64,000 nucleotides of DNA from Rhodospirillales bacterium (GCA_003354135.1 PIVK01000008.1:28842-92841), one strand, 5' to 3'. Shown: positions 29,080-38,390, counted from the first letter of the stretch. Program-made: numbers and translations. Notes: generated by a model not told the origin, from the sequence alone.

Positions 29080-30461
29080 GTCATGTCCTTCGGTTCCATG
29101 GGCAGCGAGAGGATGAAGGTGGCACCCTCGCCAAGATTGCTGGTCACGGTCAGGCGGCCGCCATGCGCCTCCACCATGCGCTTGGCGATCATCAGCCCGA
29201 GCCCGGTCAAGCGCTCGCCCTCGGTGGCCTTGGCGCTGCCCTTGTCAAAACCGCCGAAGATGGCGTCGATCTCGTCCGTCGGAATGCCGGGGCCCTGATC
29301 CGTAACGGACACCTTGACCATCTTGCCGACCTGCTCGGCCTTGAGGATCACCTTGGCGGCTCGGGGCGAAAACTTGATGGCGTTGCCAATCAGGTTGCCC
29401 AGCACTTGATCCATGCGGTCGAGATCGAGAGAAAGCGTCGGCAGGCTTTCCGCCACCTCGGTCTCCAGGTGAATGTCTTTGGATCGGGCCAGGATGCCGA
29501 AGGTTTCACAGGACTCGGCCAGGTACGCGGCGAGATCCACCGGCCGGCGTTCCAGATCGAGGCGCCCGGCGTCGATGACGCTGACGTCCAAGAGGCTGTT
29601 GATCAAGCCCAACATGCGTTCGCAGGCGGCGGTTATCTTGCCCAGCATGTCCCGTTGCTTGTCGGTCGCCGGCCCTGCGAGACCAGACTCCAGGAGGTCC
29701 GCCCAACCGCGAATGGCGCCCAGCGGGTTGCGCAGGTCGTGTGCCGCCATACCCAGGAATCGGCTCTTGATTTCGTTGAGTTCCACCAGTTCCTGATACA
29801 TGCGGCCCTTCTCGACGATGGTCGAAAGCTGGCCCGCGATCTCTTGGAACACCTCGACATGGATGTCCTGGTAAGTATCGGTATAACGGCTGGAGAAAAA
29901 CATGAAGCCGACCGGTTTACCGTCCGCCACCAACGGACAGGTGAGGCTGGACCGGATGCCTTCGGAGACGATGAGTTGCGTCGACTGAGAGTCGGGATGG
30001 TCGCGGGAGTAAGCTTCGAGGTCGTTGATGATGCGGGGGCGACCGGTTTCTATGATAGTCTCCAGGCTGCTGCCGGAGAGGGGGGTTGTGAACCCGACCG
30101 TGAGCAGAATCTTGTCAGAATCGCTCTTGGTCCAGCGTGCGCGGACCAAAGCGCCCTCGGTCGGGTCTTCCTCCAGAAGCGAAAAGCCGATGCGGTCGTA
30201 GGGCAGGATGGAGCGGAAGGACTGGTAGACGTGTTCCAGCACGTCGTCAAGAATGAAGCCGGCGTTGATCTTCTCGGTGACCGTGGTCAGCGCGCTCATT
30301 CCCCGAAACCGGCTTTCCAGGGTCTCCCCCAGGTCCAGGAGCGCCATGCCCAGACGACCCACGTCGTCCTCGGCGTCAGCCTGAACCTCGACCATGAAGC
30401 GCCCCTGCTTCATGGCGATCACCGCCTCACGGTACTCGATGATACGCTTGTCGGGCACCAT
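29076..30461 (-). CDS. GAF-domain sensor histidine kinase
   Basis: 461 residues from ATG 30461, with AGGAAG upstream; the frame is open to 30575. A short N-terminal helical region, a GAF domain (about 60-215, ILPYDRIGFSLLEED, SSLTCPLVADGKPVGFMFFSS), HisKA with phospho-H241 in MAAHDLRNPLGAIRG, and HATPase_c (NLIGNAIKFSP, DQGPGIP, GLGLMIAKRM). No membrane helix is seen, so the sensor is cytoplasmic. It is the first gene of a three-gene operon with two periplasmic proteins. No response regulator is adjacent. Confidence 0.88.
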   Translation of the reverse strand: MVPDKRIIEYREAVIAMKQGRFMVEVQADAEDDVGRLGMALLDLGETLESRFRGMSALTTVTEKINAGFILDDVLEHVYQSFRSILPYDRIGFSLLEEDPTEGALVRARWTKSDSDKILLTVGFTTPLSGSSLETIIETGRPRIINDLEAYSRDHPDSQSTQLIVSEGIRSSLTCPLVADGKPVGFMFFSSRYTDTYQDIHVEVFQEIAGQLSTIVEKGRMYQELVELNEIKSRFLGMAAHDLRNPLGAIRGWADLLESGLAGPATDKQRDMLGKITAACERMLGLINSLLDVSVIDAGRLDLERRPVDLAAYLAESCETFGILARSKDIHLETEVAESLPTLSLDLDRMDQVLGNLIGNAIKFSPRAAKVILKAEQVGKMVKVSVTDQGPGIPTDEIDAIFGGFDKGSAKATEGERLTGLGLMIAKRMVEAHGGRLTVTSNLGEGATFILSLPMEPKDMT

Positions 30462-30803
30462 AAATCTTCCTATCCGGGGCATGCAATGTGTTCGAACGCC
30501 GCTCGGTTGGCAAGAGGGGAGTTGTTCGGCTCCTCCCCACTTGGTGAAGTCGCTAAATTCACAAACCAAGTGCAATACCGGTATGGTTTGGAGTTGCGAT
30601 GGGAAAATGCTATGACCGGCTCGATATGGACGAGCTGTACAGACAGTAAACAGGTGAGTCTACGCAGGCTGATTCCGAGTTTTGGACCCGGTTTTGCGAT
30701 TGTCCAAAGAAATTTGAATGGTTCTTGCATTATATAAGTTAGTGAATTTTGCACTTCGTTTAGGTGGCGGGACTTTGGATGGTTTTGATATGGAAGCGGT
30801 CGG

Positions 30804-32213
30804 ATGATGTTGGGTGGTTACGACAGCAAGATTTATAAAAACGCGGTCATGTCTTTGTTTGAAATGTTCGAAGGCATGTGCGAAGGCGCTGTTGCGGTCG
30901 ACGGAAAAGCGCACGTCGTCTGGATAAACGAACAATACCGCGATCTCTTGAACTTGCCCGACGATGTGGAAATCCTGGGTAAGCCCATTGAAGACCTGAT
31001 CCCCAACAGCCTCTTGCGGAAAGTGGTCGAAACGGGCCGTCCGATTCTTTTGGATATTATGGATGTCGGCGACCAGTCTTTTGTGGTGACGCGCATGCCG
31101 GTGCGCGACGACCACGGAAAACTGACCGGTGCGGTCGGCTTTGTACTCTACGACAAACTGGACTACCTGAAACCGTTGGTCGGCAAATACGCGAACATGC
31201 GCCGGCAAGTGACCCAGGCGCAAAATGAACTGGCGGTTCACCGGCGGGCTAAGTACTCATTTCACCAAATTATCGGGTCAAGCCGCTCCATGGTCGAATT
31301 GAAGCGCCAGGCGAAAAGGGCGGCGCTGCAAGAGACCACGGTCATTTTGATTGGTGAGACCGGCACGGGCAAGGAACTGATCGCGCACGCGATTCATACC
31401 GCCTCCAACCGGGCCGACGGGCCTTTCATCGGCGTTAATGTCGCCGCCGTGCCCGAAAATTTGCTGGAGTCCGAGTTTTTTGGAACCGCACCGGGCGCTT
31501 TTACCGGAGCCGATCGCAAAGGCCGGAAGGGTAAGTTCCAGGTGGCCGACGGCGGCACTTTGTTTCTCGACGAAGTGGCGGAGATGCCGCTTCACCTTCA
31601 GGCCAAGCTCCTGCGCGCGCTTCAGGAAAAAGAGGTGGAACCGCTCGGCTCCAACAAATTGGAAAGGGTCGACATCAGGGTCGTTGCGGCGACCAGCCGC
31701 GATATCAAGTCGATGCTCGATGCGGGGGAATTCAGGTCCGATCTCTATTTCCGTCTCAACGTGTTGCCTCTCCATTTGCCTCCCCTTCGTGAGCGGAAGT
31801 CGGATTTGCCCGACTTGTGCGAGGACTTGTTGGAACGGATCTCCGTGCACGCCGGTGCGCCGCCCCGTAAACTGACGCCGCAAGCCCTCGCCATGATTAC
31901 GCGCTATGACTGGCCCGGCAATATTCGCGAGCTTCGTAACGTTCTTGAACGGGCCACAACCTTGACCGACCGGCGACGCCTGACGCCCGGCGATTTCGCG
32001 CCGATCCTGCCGGTCAATGCGGGCGTTCATAAAAGCGATCATCCCCCGATGAGGTGCCTGCAGGATCAAATCAGCGAAGTCGAACGCGAAGCCATTTTAA
32101 CGGCCCTGGAAATGACCGGGGGGAAGCGGGCCCCGGCGGCCAAACTGCTGGGCATTTCTCGCGCCAGCCTCTACGACAAGCTCAGAAAACACGGAAACAT
32201 GTCGGATTTCTAG
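30804..32213 (+). CDS. Sigma-54-dependent transcriptional activator with PAS domain
   Basis: 469 residues. PAS domain at about 20-130 (CEGAVAVDGKAHVVWINEQYRDLL), then AAA+ domain with Walker A GETGTGKE, the sigma-54 contact loop GAFTGA, Walker B GGTLFLDEV and arginine finger region FRSDLYFRLNVLPL. A C-terminal Fis-type helix-turn-helix (LTALEMTGGKRAPAAKLLGISRASLYDKLRKHG) follows. No receiver domain, so the PAS probably senses a ligand directly. It lies just upstream of the TRAP transporter operon, whose promoter is of the -24/-12 type. Its last codons overlap the first of three palindromes that are likely its own binding sites. Confidence 0.93.
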   Translation: MMLGGYDSKIYKNAVMSLFEMFEGMCEGAVAVDGKAHVVWINEQYRDLLNLPDDVEILGKPIEDLIPNSLLRKVVETGRPILLDIMDVGDQSFVVTRMPVRDDHGKLTGAVGFVLYDKLDYLKPLVGKYANMRRQVTQAQNELAVHRRAKYSFHQIIGSSRSMVELKRQAKRAALQETTVILIGETGTGKELIAHAIHTASNRADGPFIGVNVAAVPENLLESEFFGTAPGAFTGADRKGRKGKFQVADGGTLFLDEVAEMPLHLQAKLLRALQEKEVEPLGSNKLERVDIRVVAATSRDIKSMLDAGEFRSDLYFRLNVLPLHLPPLRERKSDLPDLCEDLLERISVHAGAPPRKLTPQALAMITRYDWPGNIRELRNVLERATTLTDRRRLTPGDFAPILPVNAGVHKSDHPPMRCLQDQISEVEREAILTALEMTGGKRAPAAKLLGISRASLYDKLRKHGNMSDF

Positions 32214-32334
32214 ACAATTTGGCGTGTTTTTGCCGGACTGTCCAAGAATCCGACATGCGCGCGGCGCCCATGAAGCCTTGTAATCAAAGAAAATAGTTGT
32301 CGTGCGAGGGGGGGTGGTGTCGGGAAAACCGACA
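32200..32334 (+). promoter_or_regulatory. Three TGTC-N9-GACA palindromes, probable enhancer sites
   Basis: Three 17-bp sites share TGTC-N9-GACA: 32200-32216, 32239-32255 and 32318-32334. The centres are 39 and 79 bases apart, close to whole helical turns. Sites 1 and 2 are also inverted copies of each other over 19 bases. They lie about 80-210 bases upstream of the -24/-12 promoter, where enhancer-binding proteins act. The first includes the stop codon of the activator gene. Confidence 0.8.
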
Positions 32335-32409
32335 GTTTCTCCCGCAGCAACCGGCTCCCGGATCGGCAAGACCCCTTCAATACATTGAAATGCAAAGAAA
32401 CCCTCCATC

Positions 32410-32425
32410 TGGTATGGTCTTTGCT
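32410..32425 (+). promoter_or_regulatory. Sigma-54 (-24/-12) promoter of the TRAP operon
   Basis: TGGTATGGTCTTTGCT has GG at 32411-32412 and GC at 32423-32424 with ten bases between, matching the TGGYAYR-N4-TTGCW consensus. It is about 135 bases upstream of dctP and downstream of the three palindromes. Confidence 0.88.
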
Positions 32426-32560
32426 ATAAGGGACCATTAAGCCGCGCCGGACTTTGTCCGATGAAGACGGCAATGGGAGGACGCCTGCGCACTCCCATGC
32501 CGAACGGATGATCCGTCGTGGTTGTTTATGGAAACAACGTCAATGGGAGTTTTAAACGAG

Positions 32561-33616
32561 ATGAAACAGTTTATGGCTGCTGCGGCGACCGCCGTAGCGA
32601 TGACCCTTGCGGCGGCCTCGTCGTCGTTCGCCGCCGAAAAAGTCCGCTGGAAAGTTCCGGTTGCTTTCGGCACCCATTTGCCGGCCCTGGGCGACAACAT
32701 TCTTTATGTCGCGGAAAGCCTCGACAAGGCATCGGGCGGTGCCGTCAAAATGAAGGTTTTTGAACCGGGTAAACTGGTGCCGCCGTTCCAGATCACCGAA
32801 GCGGTCGGGGCCAGGAAGATTCCTGCCGGATATACATGGGTCGGCTACGATCAGGGACGCATCCCGTCCGCGGCGCTCTTCGCCGCCGTGCCGTTCGGTT
32901 TCGAACCCTGGGAATATTCCGCTTGGTGGTATGAAGGTGGCGGTCACGCACTGGCGGAGGAAATCTACGGAAAGCAGAATGTGCATCCGATCCTCTGCGG
33001 CATCATCGGTCCGGAAACGGCCGGTTGGTTTAAGAAAGAGATCAAATCCCTGGACGACATCAAGGGCCTGAAGATACGTTTTGCGGGTCTTGGCGGTAAG
33101 GTCATGCAGAAGGCCGGCGCGTCGGTCACCATGTTGCCCGGCGGCGAAATCTTCCAGGCGTTGGAAAAAGGCGCTATCGACGCCACCGAATTTTCCATGC
33201 CGATCATCGACCAAATGCTTGGTTTCGATAAGATCGCCAAGAACAACTATTTCCCCGGATGGCACCAGCAGTTCACCGCCGAGCATCTTCTGGTGAACAA
33301 GGGAATCTGGGAGGACCTCTCGGATGCCAACAAGACATTGATCGAAATGGCCTGCACTGCTGGCGTTACCCGCAATATGTCGAAGGGCGAAGCCGTGCAG
33401 GGCGCGGTCATGGAAAAGTTCAGCGAGAAGGGCGTGACCGCACGCCGGATCGACGACAAAATTCTTCGCCAACTGAAGAAACTGACCGATCAGGTCTTGG
33501 CCGAAGAAGCGGCTAAGAATGCCGATTTCAAGAAGGTCCTGGAACACCAACAGGCCTTCCGCAAGACCTATCAGAACTGGAAGGGAATGGCGTACCTCCC
33601 ACGCGATTTCCAATAA
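32561..33616 (+). CDS. dctP: TRAP transporter substrate-binding protein DctP
   Basis: 351 residues from ATG 32561 (MKQFMAAAATAVAMTLAAAS, signal peptide cleaved near SFAAEK); in-frame ATGs exist back to 32522. DctP/TAXI-like fold, with the conserved arginine region GLKIRFAGLGGKVMQKAGASV that clamps a carboxylate ligand, and WHQQFTAEHLLVNK. It captures an organic acid in the periplasm for DctQM. First gene of the sigma-54 operon. The ligand cannot be named; the downstream CoA-transferase suggests a carboxylate used as acyl-CoA. Confidence 0.92.
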   Translation: MKQFMAAAATAVAMTLAAASSSFAAEKVRWKVPVAFGTHLPALGDNILYVAESLDKASGGAVKMKVFEPGKLVPPFQITEAVGARKIPAGYTWVGYDQGRIPSAALFAAVPFGFEPWEYSAWWYEGGGHALAEEIYGKQNVHPILCGIIGPETAGWFKKEIKSLDDIKGLKIRFAGLGGKVMQKAGASVTMLPGGEIFQALEKGAIDATEFSMPIIDQMLGFDKIAKNNYFPGWHQQFTAEHLLVNKGIWEDLSDANKTLIEMACTAGVTRNMSKGEAVQGAVMEKFSEKGVTARRIDDKILRQLKKLTDQVLAEEAAKNADFKKVLEHQQAFRKTYQNWKGMAYLPRDFQ

Positions 33617-33659
33617 GTTCTGATCCGAGGCAGAACCCGATACGAGGAAAAATCAGGCT

Positions 33660-34316
33660 ATGAGTCCCCCCCCAAACTCAGGCCGCCATGCCGCCGATGC
33701 GGACGAAATCAAGCGTCGCGAAGAGCCGTCGGTTTCTCATCAGGAACCGGGTGATCTTCACGTCATCGTCCACCATACGGAACTGCCTCAAACCCGGCTC
33801 TCCAACACCCTGGATCGATGTATCCGGGGTGTTGGAAGCCTTATCTCCTGGGCCTGGCTGGCTTTGGCCGGCGTCATCGTTCTAAACGTCACCATGCGCT
33901 ACGTCTTTGGCGAAGGCCGGATCGAACTCGAAGAAATTCAATGGCACATCTATGCCGGGGGCTTCCTGTTCGGCATGTCTTACGTCATCGAATGCGACGA
34001 CCATGTGCGGGTCGATCTGATCCATGCCTCAATGAAAATCAAGACGCAGGCCTGGATCGAATTTTTCGGCATCCTGTTTTTCTTGATGCCCTTCATCGTT
34101 CTTGTGTTGTGGTTCTCCGCTCCGTTCATCGCCAGTTCCTACGAGATCGGCGAGGTGTCTCAGTCACCGGGGGGGCTGCCTTTCCGATGGGTGGTTAAGG
34201 GTGCGTTGTTTGTCGGTTTCGCGCTGATGGGGGTCGCGACGCTGTCCCGCCTGCTCCGGGTTACCGCCTTGTTGTTCGGCCTGCCCCGTCCGCTTTCGCA
34301 GAATCAAGGGGCGTAA
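33660..34316 (+). CDS. dctQ: TRAP transporter small permease DctQ
   Basis: 218 residues with an unusually long hydrophilic N-terminus of about 55 residues, then four membrane helices (WAWLALAGVIVLNVTMRYV, GGFLFGMSYVIE, ILFFLMPFIVLVLWFSAPFI, GALFVGFALMGVATLSRLL). The FGEGRIELEEIQWHIYAGGFLFGMSY segment is typical of DctQ. It pairs with DctM, which begins six bases downstream. Confidence 0.92.
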   Translation: MSPPPNSGRHAADADEIKRREEPSVSHQEPGDLHVIVHHTELPQTRLSNTLDRCIRGVGSLISWAWLALAGVIVLNVTMRYVFGEGRIELEEIQWHIYAGGFLFGMSYVIECDDHVRVDLIHASMKIKTQAWIEFFGILFFLMPFIVLVLWFSAPFIASSYEIGEVSQSPGGLPFRWVVKGALFVGFALMGVATLSRLLRVTALLFGLPRPLSQNQGA

Positions 34317-34321
34317 ATCCG

Positions 34322-35683
34322 ATGGAATTCGAAATCAACGAACTGTTCGCTATCGGAATGCTCCTGTCTTTCATCCTGTTGCTGTTTACCGGCTTCCCCG
34401 TTGCCTGGATTTTGGGTGGGTTAGCCGTGATCTTTACGGGCATCGGTATTTTGGCCGACGAATATCTGGATGCCTTTATCGGCATCGACTGGAATTACAC
34501 CGGACTCGTGGTCGATCGGATTTGGGGGCTGATGACCAACTGGGTCTTGGTCGCTCTCCCGATGTTCATTTTCATGGGACTGATGTTGGATCGTTCGGGC
34601 GTCGCCGGTCAGTTGATGAGAAACTTTGTCAAGCTGTTCGGGCGGGTGCGGGGCGGTCTGGCCGTCACCGTGACCCTGATCGGTGTGCTGTTGGCGGCAT
34701 CGACCGGCATTATCGGAGCCTCCGTTGTTTTGCTGGCGTTGCTTGGGTTGCCGGTAATGATAGAGCAGGGATACAAGAAGGAACTTGCCTGCGGTACGGT
34801 TTGCTCGGTCGGCACGCTGGGCATTCTGATCCCGCCGTCGATCATGCTGGTGCTCATGGCCTACCAGTTGGGAATTTCGGTCGGGGACCTGTTCCTGGGC
34901 GCGCTGATCCCCGGCGTGTTGCTGTGCGTGATCTACATCGCCTATATCCTGGTTTATGCCTACCTTTGTCCGAGCGTGGCCCCGGTTCCCGACCACGTGG
35001 AACCGGTCGATATGGCCGTCGTCTGGGGCGTGTTCAAGGCGGTCCTGCCGCCGGTCGGGTTGATCCTCGCGGTGCTGGGAACGATCTTTTTCGGCATCGC
35101 GACACCGACGGAAGCGTCCGGCGTAGGCGCATTCGGTGCGACTTTGTTGGCGCTTTGGAACAGGCAGCTCAGTTGGTCGGTGGCCAAGGAAGTCGTCGAA
35201 CAGACCACCAAAACCACGGCCTTTATCTTCGCAATTTTCCTGGGCGCCACGGCCTTTTCTCTGGTACTCCGTGGTATGGGCGGCGATGAATTGATCGAAG
35301 GTGCCTTGACGTCATTGCCGTTCGGTCCGAGCGGTGTGGTCATCGCGATTTTGTTCTTCACCTTCCTTCTGGGGTTCTTCCTCGATTGGATCGAAATCAC
35401 GCTGATCGTTCTGCCGCTGGTCGCGCCCGTGGTGGTGGACTTCGGGCTTGATATCGTCTGGTTTACCGTTCTCTTCGCGGTTTGCCTGCAGACGTCGTTC
35501 CTGACGCCGCCGGTCGGGTTCGCGCTGTTTTACCTGAAAGGGGTCGCCCCCGAAGGGGTCGGCGTCGGCCACATCTACCGGGGTGTGGTCCCGTTCATCT
35601 TGCTGCAGTTGGGTGGCCTCAGCCTGGTCTTTATCTGGCAAGACCTGGTGACCTGGCTGCCCAGTGTCGCTTACGACCAATAA
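34322..35683 (+). CDS. dctM: TRAP transporter large permease DctM
   Basis: 453 residues, about a dozen membrane helices. Family segments include LPMFIFMGLMLDRSGVAG, STGIIGASVVLLALLGLPVM, GTLGILIPPSIMLVLMAY, ATPTEASGVGAFGA and a C-terminal FLTPPVGFALFYLKGVAP. It is the sodium-coupled translocation subunit, working with DctQ and DctP. It is followed 23 bases later by the CoA-transferase gene. Confidence 0.95.
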   Translation: MEFEINELFAIGMLLSFILLLFTGFPVAWILGGLAVIFTGIGILADEYLDAFIGIDWNYTGLVVDRIWGLMTNWVLVALPMFIFMGLMLDRSGVAGQLMRNFVKLFGRVRGGLAVTVTLIGVLLAASTGIIGASVVLLALLGLPVMIEQGYKKELACGTVCSVGTLGILIPPSIMLVLMAYQLGISVGDLFLGALIPGVLLCVIYIAYILVYAYLCPSVAPVPDHVEPVDMAVVWGVFKAVLPPVGLILAVLGTIFFGIATPTEASGVGAFGATLLALWNRQLSWSVAKEVVEQTTKTTAFIFAIFLGATAFSLVLRGMGGDELIEGALTSLPFGPSGVVIAILFFTFLLGFFLDWIEITLIVLPLVAPVVVDFGLDIVWFTVLFAVCLQTSFLTPPVGFALFYLKGVAPEGVGVGHIYRGVVPFILLQLGGLSLVFIWQDLVTWLPSVAYDQ

Positions 35684-35706
35684 CCAGACGACGGAGGTTC
35701 GATCCC

Positions 35707-37665
35707 ATGCAAAAGCGTAAAAACAAAATCGTCAGCCCGTCCGAGGCCGTGGCCCTGATCCGGGACGGCGACCGTCTGGTCAATGCCGGCTTTGTCGGCT
35801 GCGGTGTTCCTGACGAATTGCTGGCGGCTTTGGAAAAGCGGTTCTTGGAAACCGGCAGCCCCCGGAATTTGAAGGTGATCTTCGCCGCTGGACAAGGTGA
35901 CGGAAAGGACCGCGGGCTCAACCGCCTGGCCCATGAAGGCCTGGTCAAGCAGGTCATCGGGGGACACTGGGGATTGATGCCGAAAATGGGCAAGCTGGCC
36001 CTCGACGGCAAGATCGAGGCCTACAACCTGCCACAGGGCTGTATCTCGCAGCTCTATAGGGATATCGCCGCGGGCAAGCCGGGAACCCTGTCGCGTGTCG
36101 GGATCGGCACCTTTGTCGATCCGCGTATCGACGGCGGCAAGATCAATGACAAGACACCCGAGGATATGGTCGATCTGATAACCATCCAGGGCGAGGAATG
36201 GCTTTTCTACAAAGCGCTTCCGATTAACGTCGCCTTCATTCGCGCAACCACGGCGGATCAGCAAGGCAACCTGACCATGGAACGTGAGGCTCTGACATTG
36301 GATGGGCTCGCCATGGCCATGGCGGTGCGCAACTCAGGCGGCATCGTCATCGCCCAGGTGGAACGGATCGCGGAAACAGGATCGCTTAATCCCCGCAACG
36401 TCCGGGTGCCCGGCGTCTTTGTCGACTGTATCGTCCAAAGCCGGCCCGAAAACCATGCGCAGACCTATGCCACGGATTATAGCCCGGTCTTTTCCGGCGA
36501 AGTCAGAGCCCCGCTCGACACTCTGGATCCCATGGCCTTGGATGAACGCAAGATCATCGCCCGCCGGGCGGCGTTCGAATTGCCGGCCAACGGTATGGTG
36601 AATTTGGGGATCGGTATGCCGGAAGGTGTGGCGTCGGTGGCCGCCGAGGAACGGATTTTGGATATGCTGACGCTCACTGCCGAACCCGGCGTGATCGGGG
36701 GCGTTCCGGCGTCGGGATTGGACTTCGGTGCTGCCGTCAATCCGGATGCCATCGTTGATCAGAATCAGCTGTTTGATTTTTATGACGGCGGCGGGCTTGA
36801 TTTGGCCTGCCTCGGGCTCGCGCAATGTGACGGCGACGGCAATATCAATGTTTCGCGGTTCGGCCCCAAACTGGCGGGTGCCGGCGGGTTCATCAATATC
36901 AGCCAAAACGCCCGAAAGGTCGTTTTCGCCGGAACCTTCACAACCGGTGGGCTGAAGGTTTCTGTCCGCGACGGAAAGCTGAAGATCGACCAAGAAGGAA
37001 AGTCGAAGAAGTTCTTGCGAGCGGTCGAGCAGATCACCTTCGCCGGCAAGGTTGCGGCGGCTATGGGTTCGCCGGTTCTTTATGTCACAGAGCGCTGCGT
37101 TTTCAAGCTGACCCCAAAAGGCCTGGATTTGACCGAGGTGGCTCCCGGTATCGACATGGAAAAGGACATCCTCGCGCACATGGATTTCGTGCCCGGAACA
37201 GACAACGCCCGTCCGATGGCGGCGGAAATCTTTCAGCCCGGGAGTATGGGGCTCAGGGACATGTTTCTATCCTTGCCGATTTCTGATCGAATTGTCTTTG
37301 ACGCGGAAGAAGACATCCTGTTCATCAATTTCGAGAACCTGCATGTCCGGCATTCAACCCAAATCACCGAGATTTTCGAAACGGTGGTCGAACGCTGCAA
37401 GGGGATCGGCCATAAGGTCGACGTGGTGGTTAACTATGACGGCTTCGAAATCGACGATCCGGTCCTCGACGAATATACAGAGATGGTTCGGGTGTTGGTC
37501 GATACCCATTACCGAAAGGTCAGCCGCTACTCGACAAGCGCCTTTTTACGGATGAAACTCGGCCCGAAGCTCGGAGACCGGGGCGCGAGCCCGAATGTTT
37601 TTGAAGGGACTGTCCTGGCCAAGGGCGGTTTAGTTTCGAATTCATCCCCGCCTTCAATTGCTTAA
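35707..37665 (+). CDS. Acyl-CoA:acetate/3-ketoacid CoA-transferase with C-terminal extension
   Basis: 652 residues from ATG 35707 with GGAGG upstream; the frame continues upstream inside dctM. One chain contains both halves of a family I CoA-transferase: the alpha part (about 1-245, NAGFVGCGVPDELL) and the beta part (about 275-515, GMVNLGIGMPEGVASV) with catalytic E326 in LTAEPGVIGGVPASG. This resembles YdiF and propionate CoA-transferase. About 120 extra residues follow (DRIVFDAEEDILFINFENLH onward), resembling a small alpha/beta domain of unknown role. Last gene of the TRAP operon, so it probably activates the imported acid to its CoA ester. Confidence 0.9.
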   Translation: MQKRKNKIVSPSEAVALIRDGDRLVNAGFVGCGVPDELLAALEKRFLETGSPRNLKVIFAAGQGDGKDRGLNRLAHEGLVKQVIGGHWGLMPKMGKLALDGKIEAYNLPQGCISQLYRDIAAGKPGTLSRVGIGTFVDPRIDGGKINDKTPEDMVDLITIQGEEWLFYKALPINVAFIRATTADQQGNLTMEREALTLDGLAMAMAVRNSGGIVIAQVERIAETGSLNPRNVRVPGVFVDCIVQSRPENHAQTYATDYSPVFSGEVRAPLDTLDPMALDERKIIARRAAFELPANGMVNLGIGMPEGVASVAAEERILDMLTLTAEPGVIGGVPASGLDFGAAVNPDAIVDQNQLFDFYDGGGLDLACLGLAQCDGDGNINVSRFGPKLAGAGGFINISQNARKVVFAGTFTTGGLKVSVRDGKLKIDQEGKSKKFLRAVEQITFAGKVAAAMGSPVLYVTERCVFKLTPKGLDLTEVAPGIDMEKDILAHMDFVPGTDNARPMAAEIFQPGSMGLRDMFLSLPISDRIVFDAEEDILFINFENLHVRHSTQITEIFETVVERCKGIGHKVDVVVNYDGFEIDDPVLDEYTEMVRVLVDTHYRKVSRYSTSAFLRMKLGPKLGDRGASPNVFEGTVLAKGGLVSNSSPPSIA

Positions 37666-37668
37666 GCA

Positions 37669-37735
37669 GTTCCCGGGGTGTATGCGCCGGGAACAAATCA
37701 GTCCACGGAAGCAGCGGGATTTGGCCTGCTGTGGA
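37669..37735 (+). other. Two hairpins downstream of the CoA-transferase
   Basis: GTTCCCGG at 37669 pairs with CCGGGAAC at 37687, and a longer imperfect hairpin spans 37700-37735 (GTCCAC/GTGGAC with AGCAG/CTGCT). Neither has a T-run. They may end or stabilise the operon transcript. The rest of 37666-37862 shows no gene. Confidence 0.4.
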
Positions 37736-37862
37736 CGGATGTATTCCGTGGAGCTTTCCCCGCGCGTTCGGCGTGCGTACCATGTTGATGATTTGAGCTG
37801 GCGCGAAGCAACTTCGATTTCCCGCGCACCGCGAAAAGCTTAACGACGGAGGTCGCCAAGAC

Positions 37863-38384
37863 ATGTGCAAAAAAAAGTTGCTCGGTTTGTCATTGTTTTC
37901 CTTTCTGGCGGCGCTCGGGGCAAACGCTCAGATGATGCCGCCCCAAGGTCCTGCTGTCCGCATGCCCATGGGCGGTATGCGCAATCACGAGCCGGGGTAT
38001 CAGCGCATGTACCGTCACGCCTGGGTGATGATGAAGGGAATTCCCCAACAATACCTGTCCCTGCAAAACCCGCTGCCGCCTGAAAACGAGGTCGCGGCGC
38101 GCGGCAAGACCCTCTACACTGAGCACTGCACCGCCTGCCACGGCCCGGAAGGACTGGGAGACGGCGAAGCGGGAACTGCCCTCAACCCGCCCCCCGGCAA
38201 CCTGACCTATACCATGAACATGCCCATCAGCTCCGCCCCCTTCCTCTTCTGGACCTTGACCGAAGGCGGCACCAAGCTGGGCACAGATATGCCCGTGTTC
38301 GGCGACGTCCTGAGCGAGGAGGAACGCTGGTCGGTGATCCACTACCTCCGCGCCGATTTCGGCCCGCAGCCGGAAACCGAGTAG
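37863..38384 (+). CDS. Periplasmic c-type cytochrome
   Basis: 173 residues. N-terminal signal peptide (LLGLSLFSFLAALGANAQ), a Met/Pro-rich stretch (QMMPPQGPAVRMPMGGM), then a single heme-binding CTACHG and later Met candidates for the sixth ligand (TDMPVFGDVLSEEERW). A mono-heme class I cytochrome. The partner oxidase or dehydrogenase is not adjacent. It precedes mnmA by six bases; the link between them is probably positional only. Confidence 0.9.
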   Translation: MCKKKLLGLSLFSFLAALGANAQMMPPQGPAVRMPMGGMRNHEPGYQRMYRHAWVMMKGIPQQYLSLQNPLPPENEVAARGKTLYTEHCTACHGPEGLGDGEAGTALNPPPGNLTYTMNMPISSAPFLFWTLTEGGTKLGTDMPVFGDVLSEEERWSVIHYLRADFGPQPETE

Positions 38385-38390
38385 AGCAGC

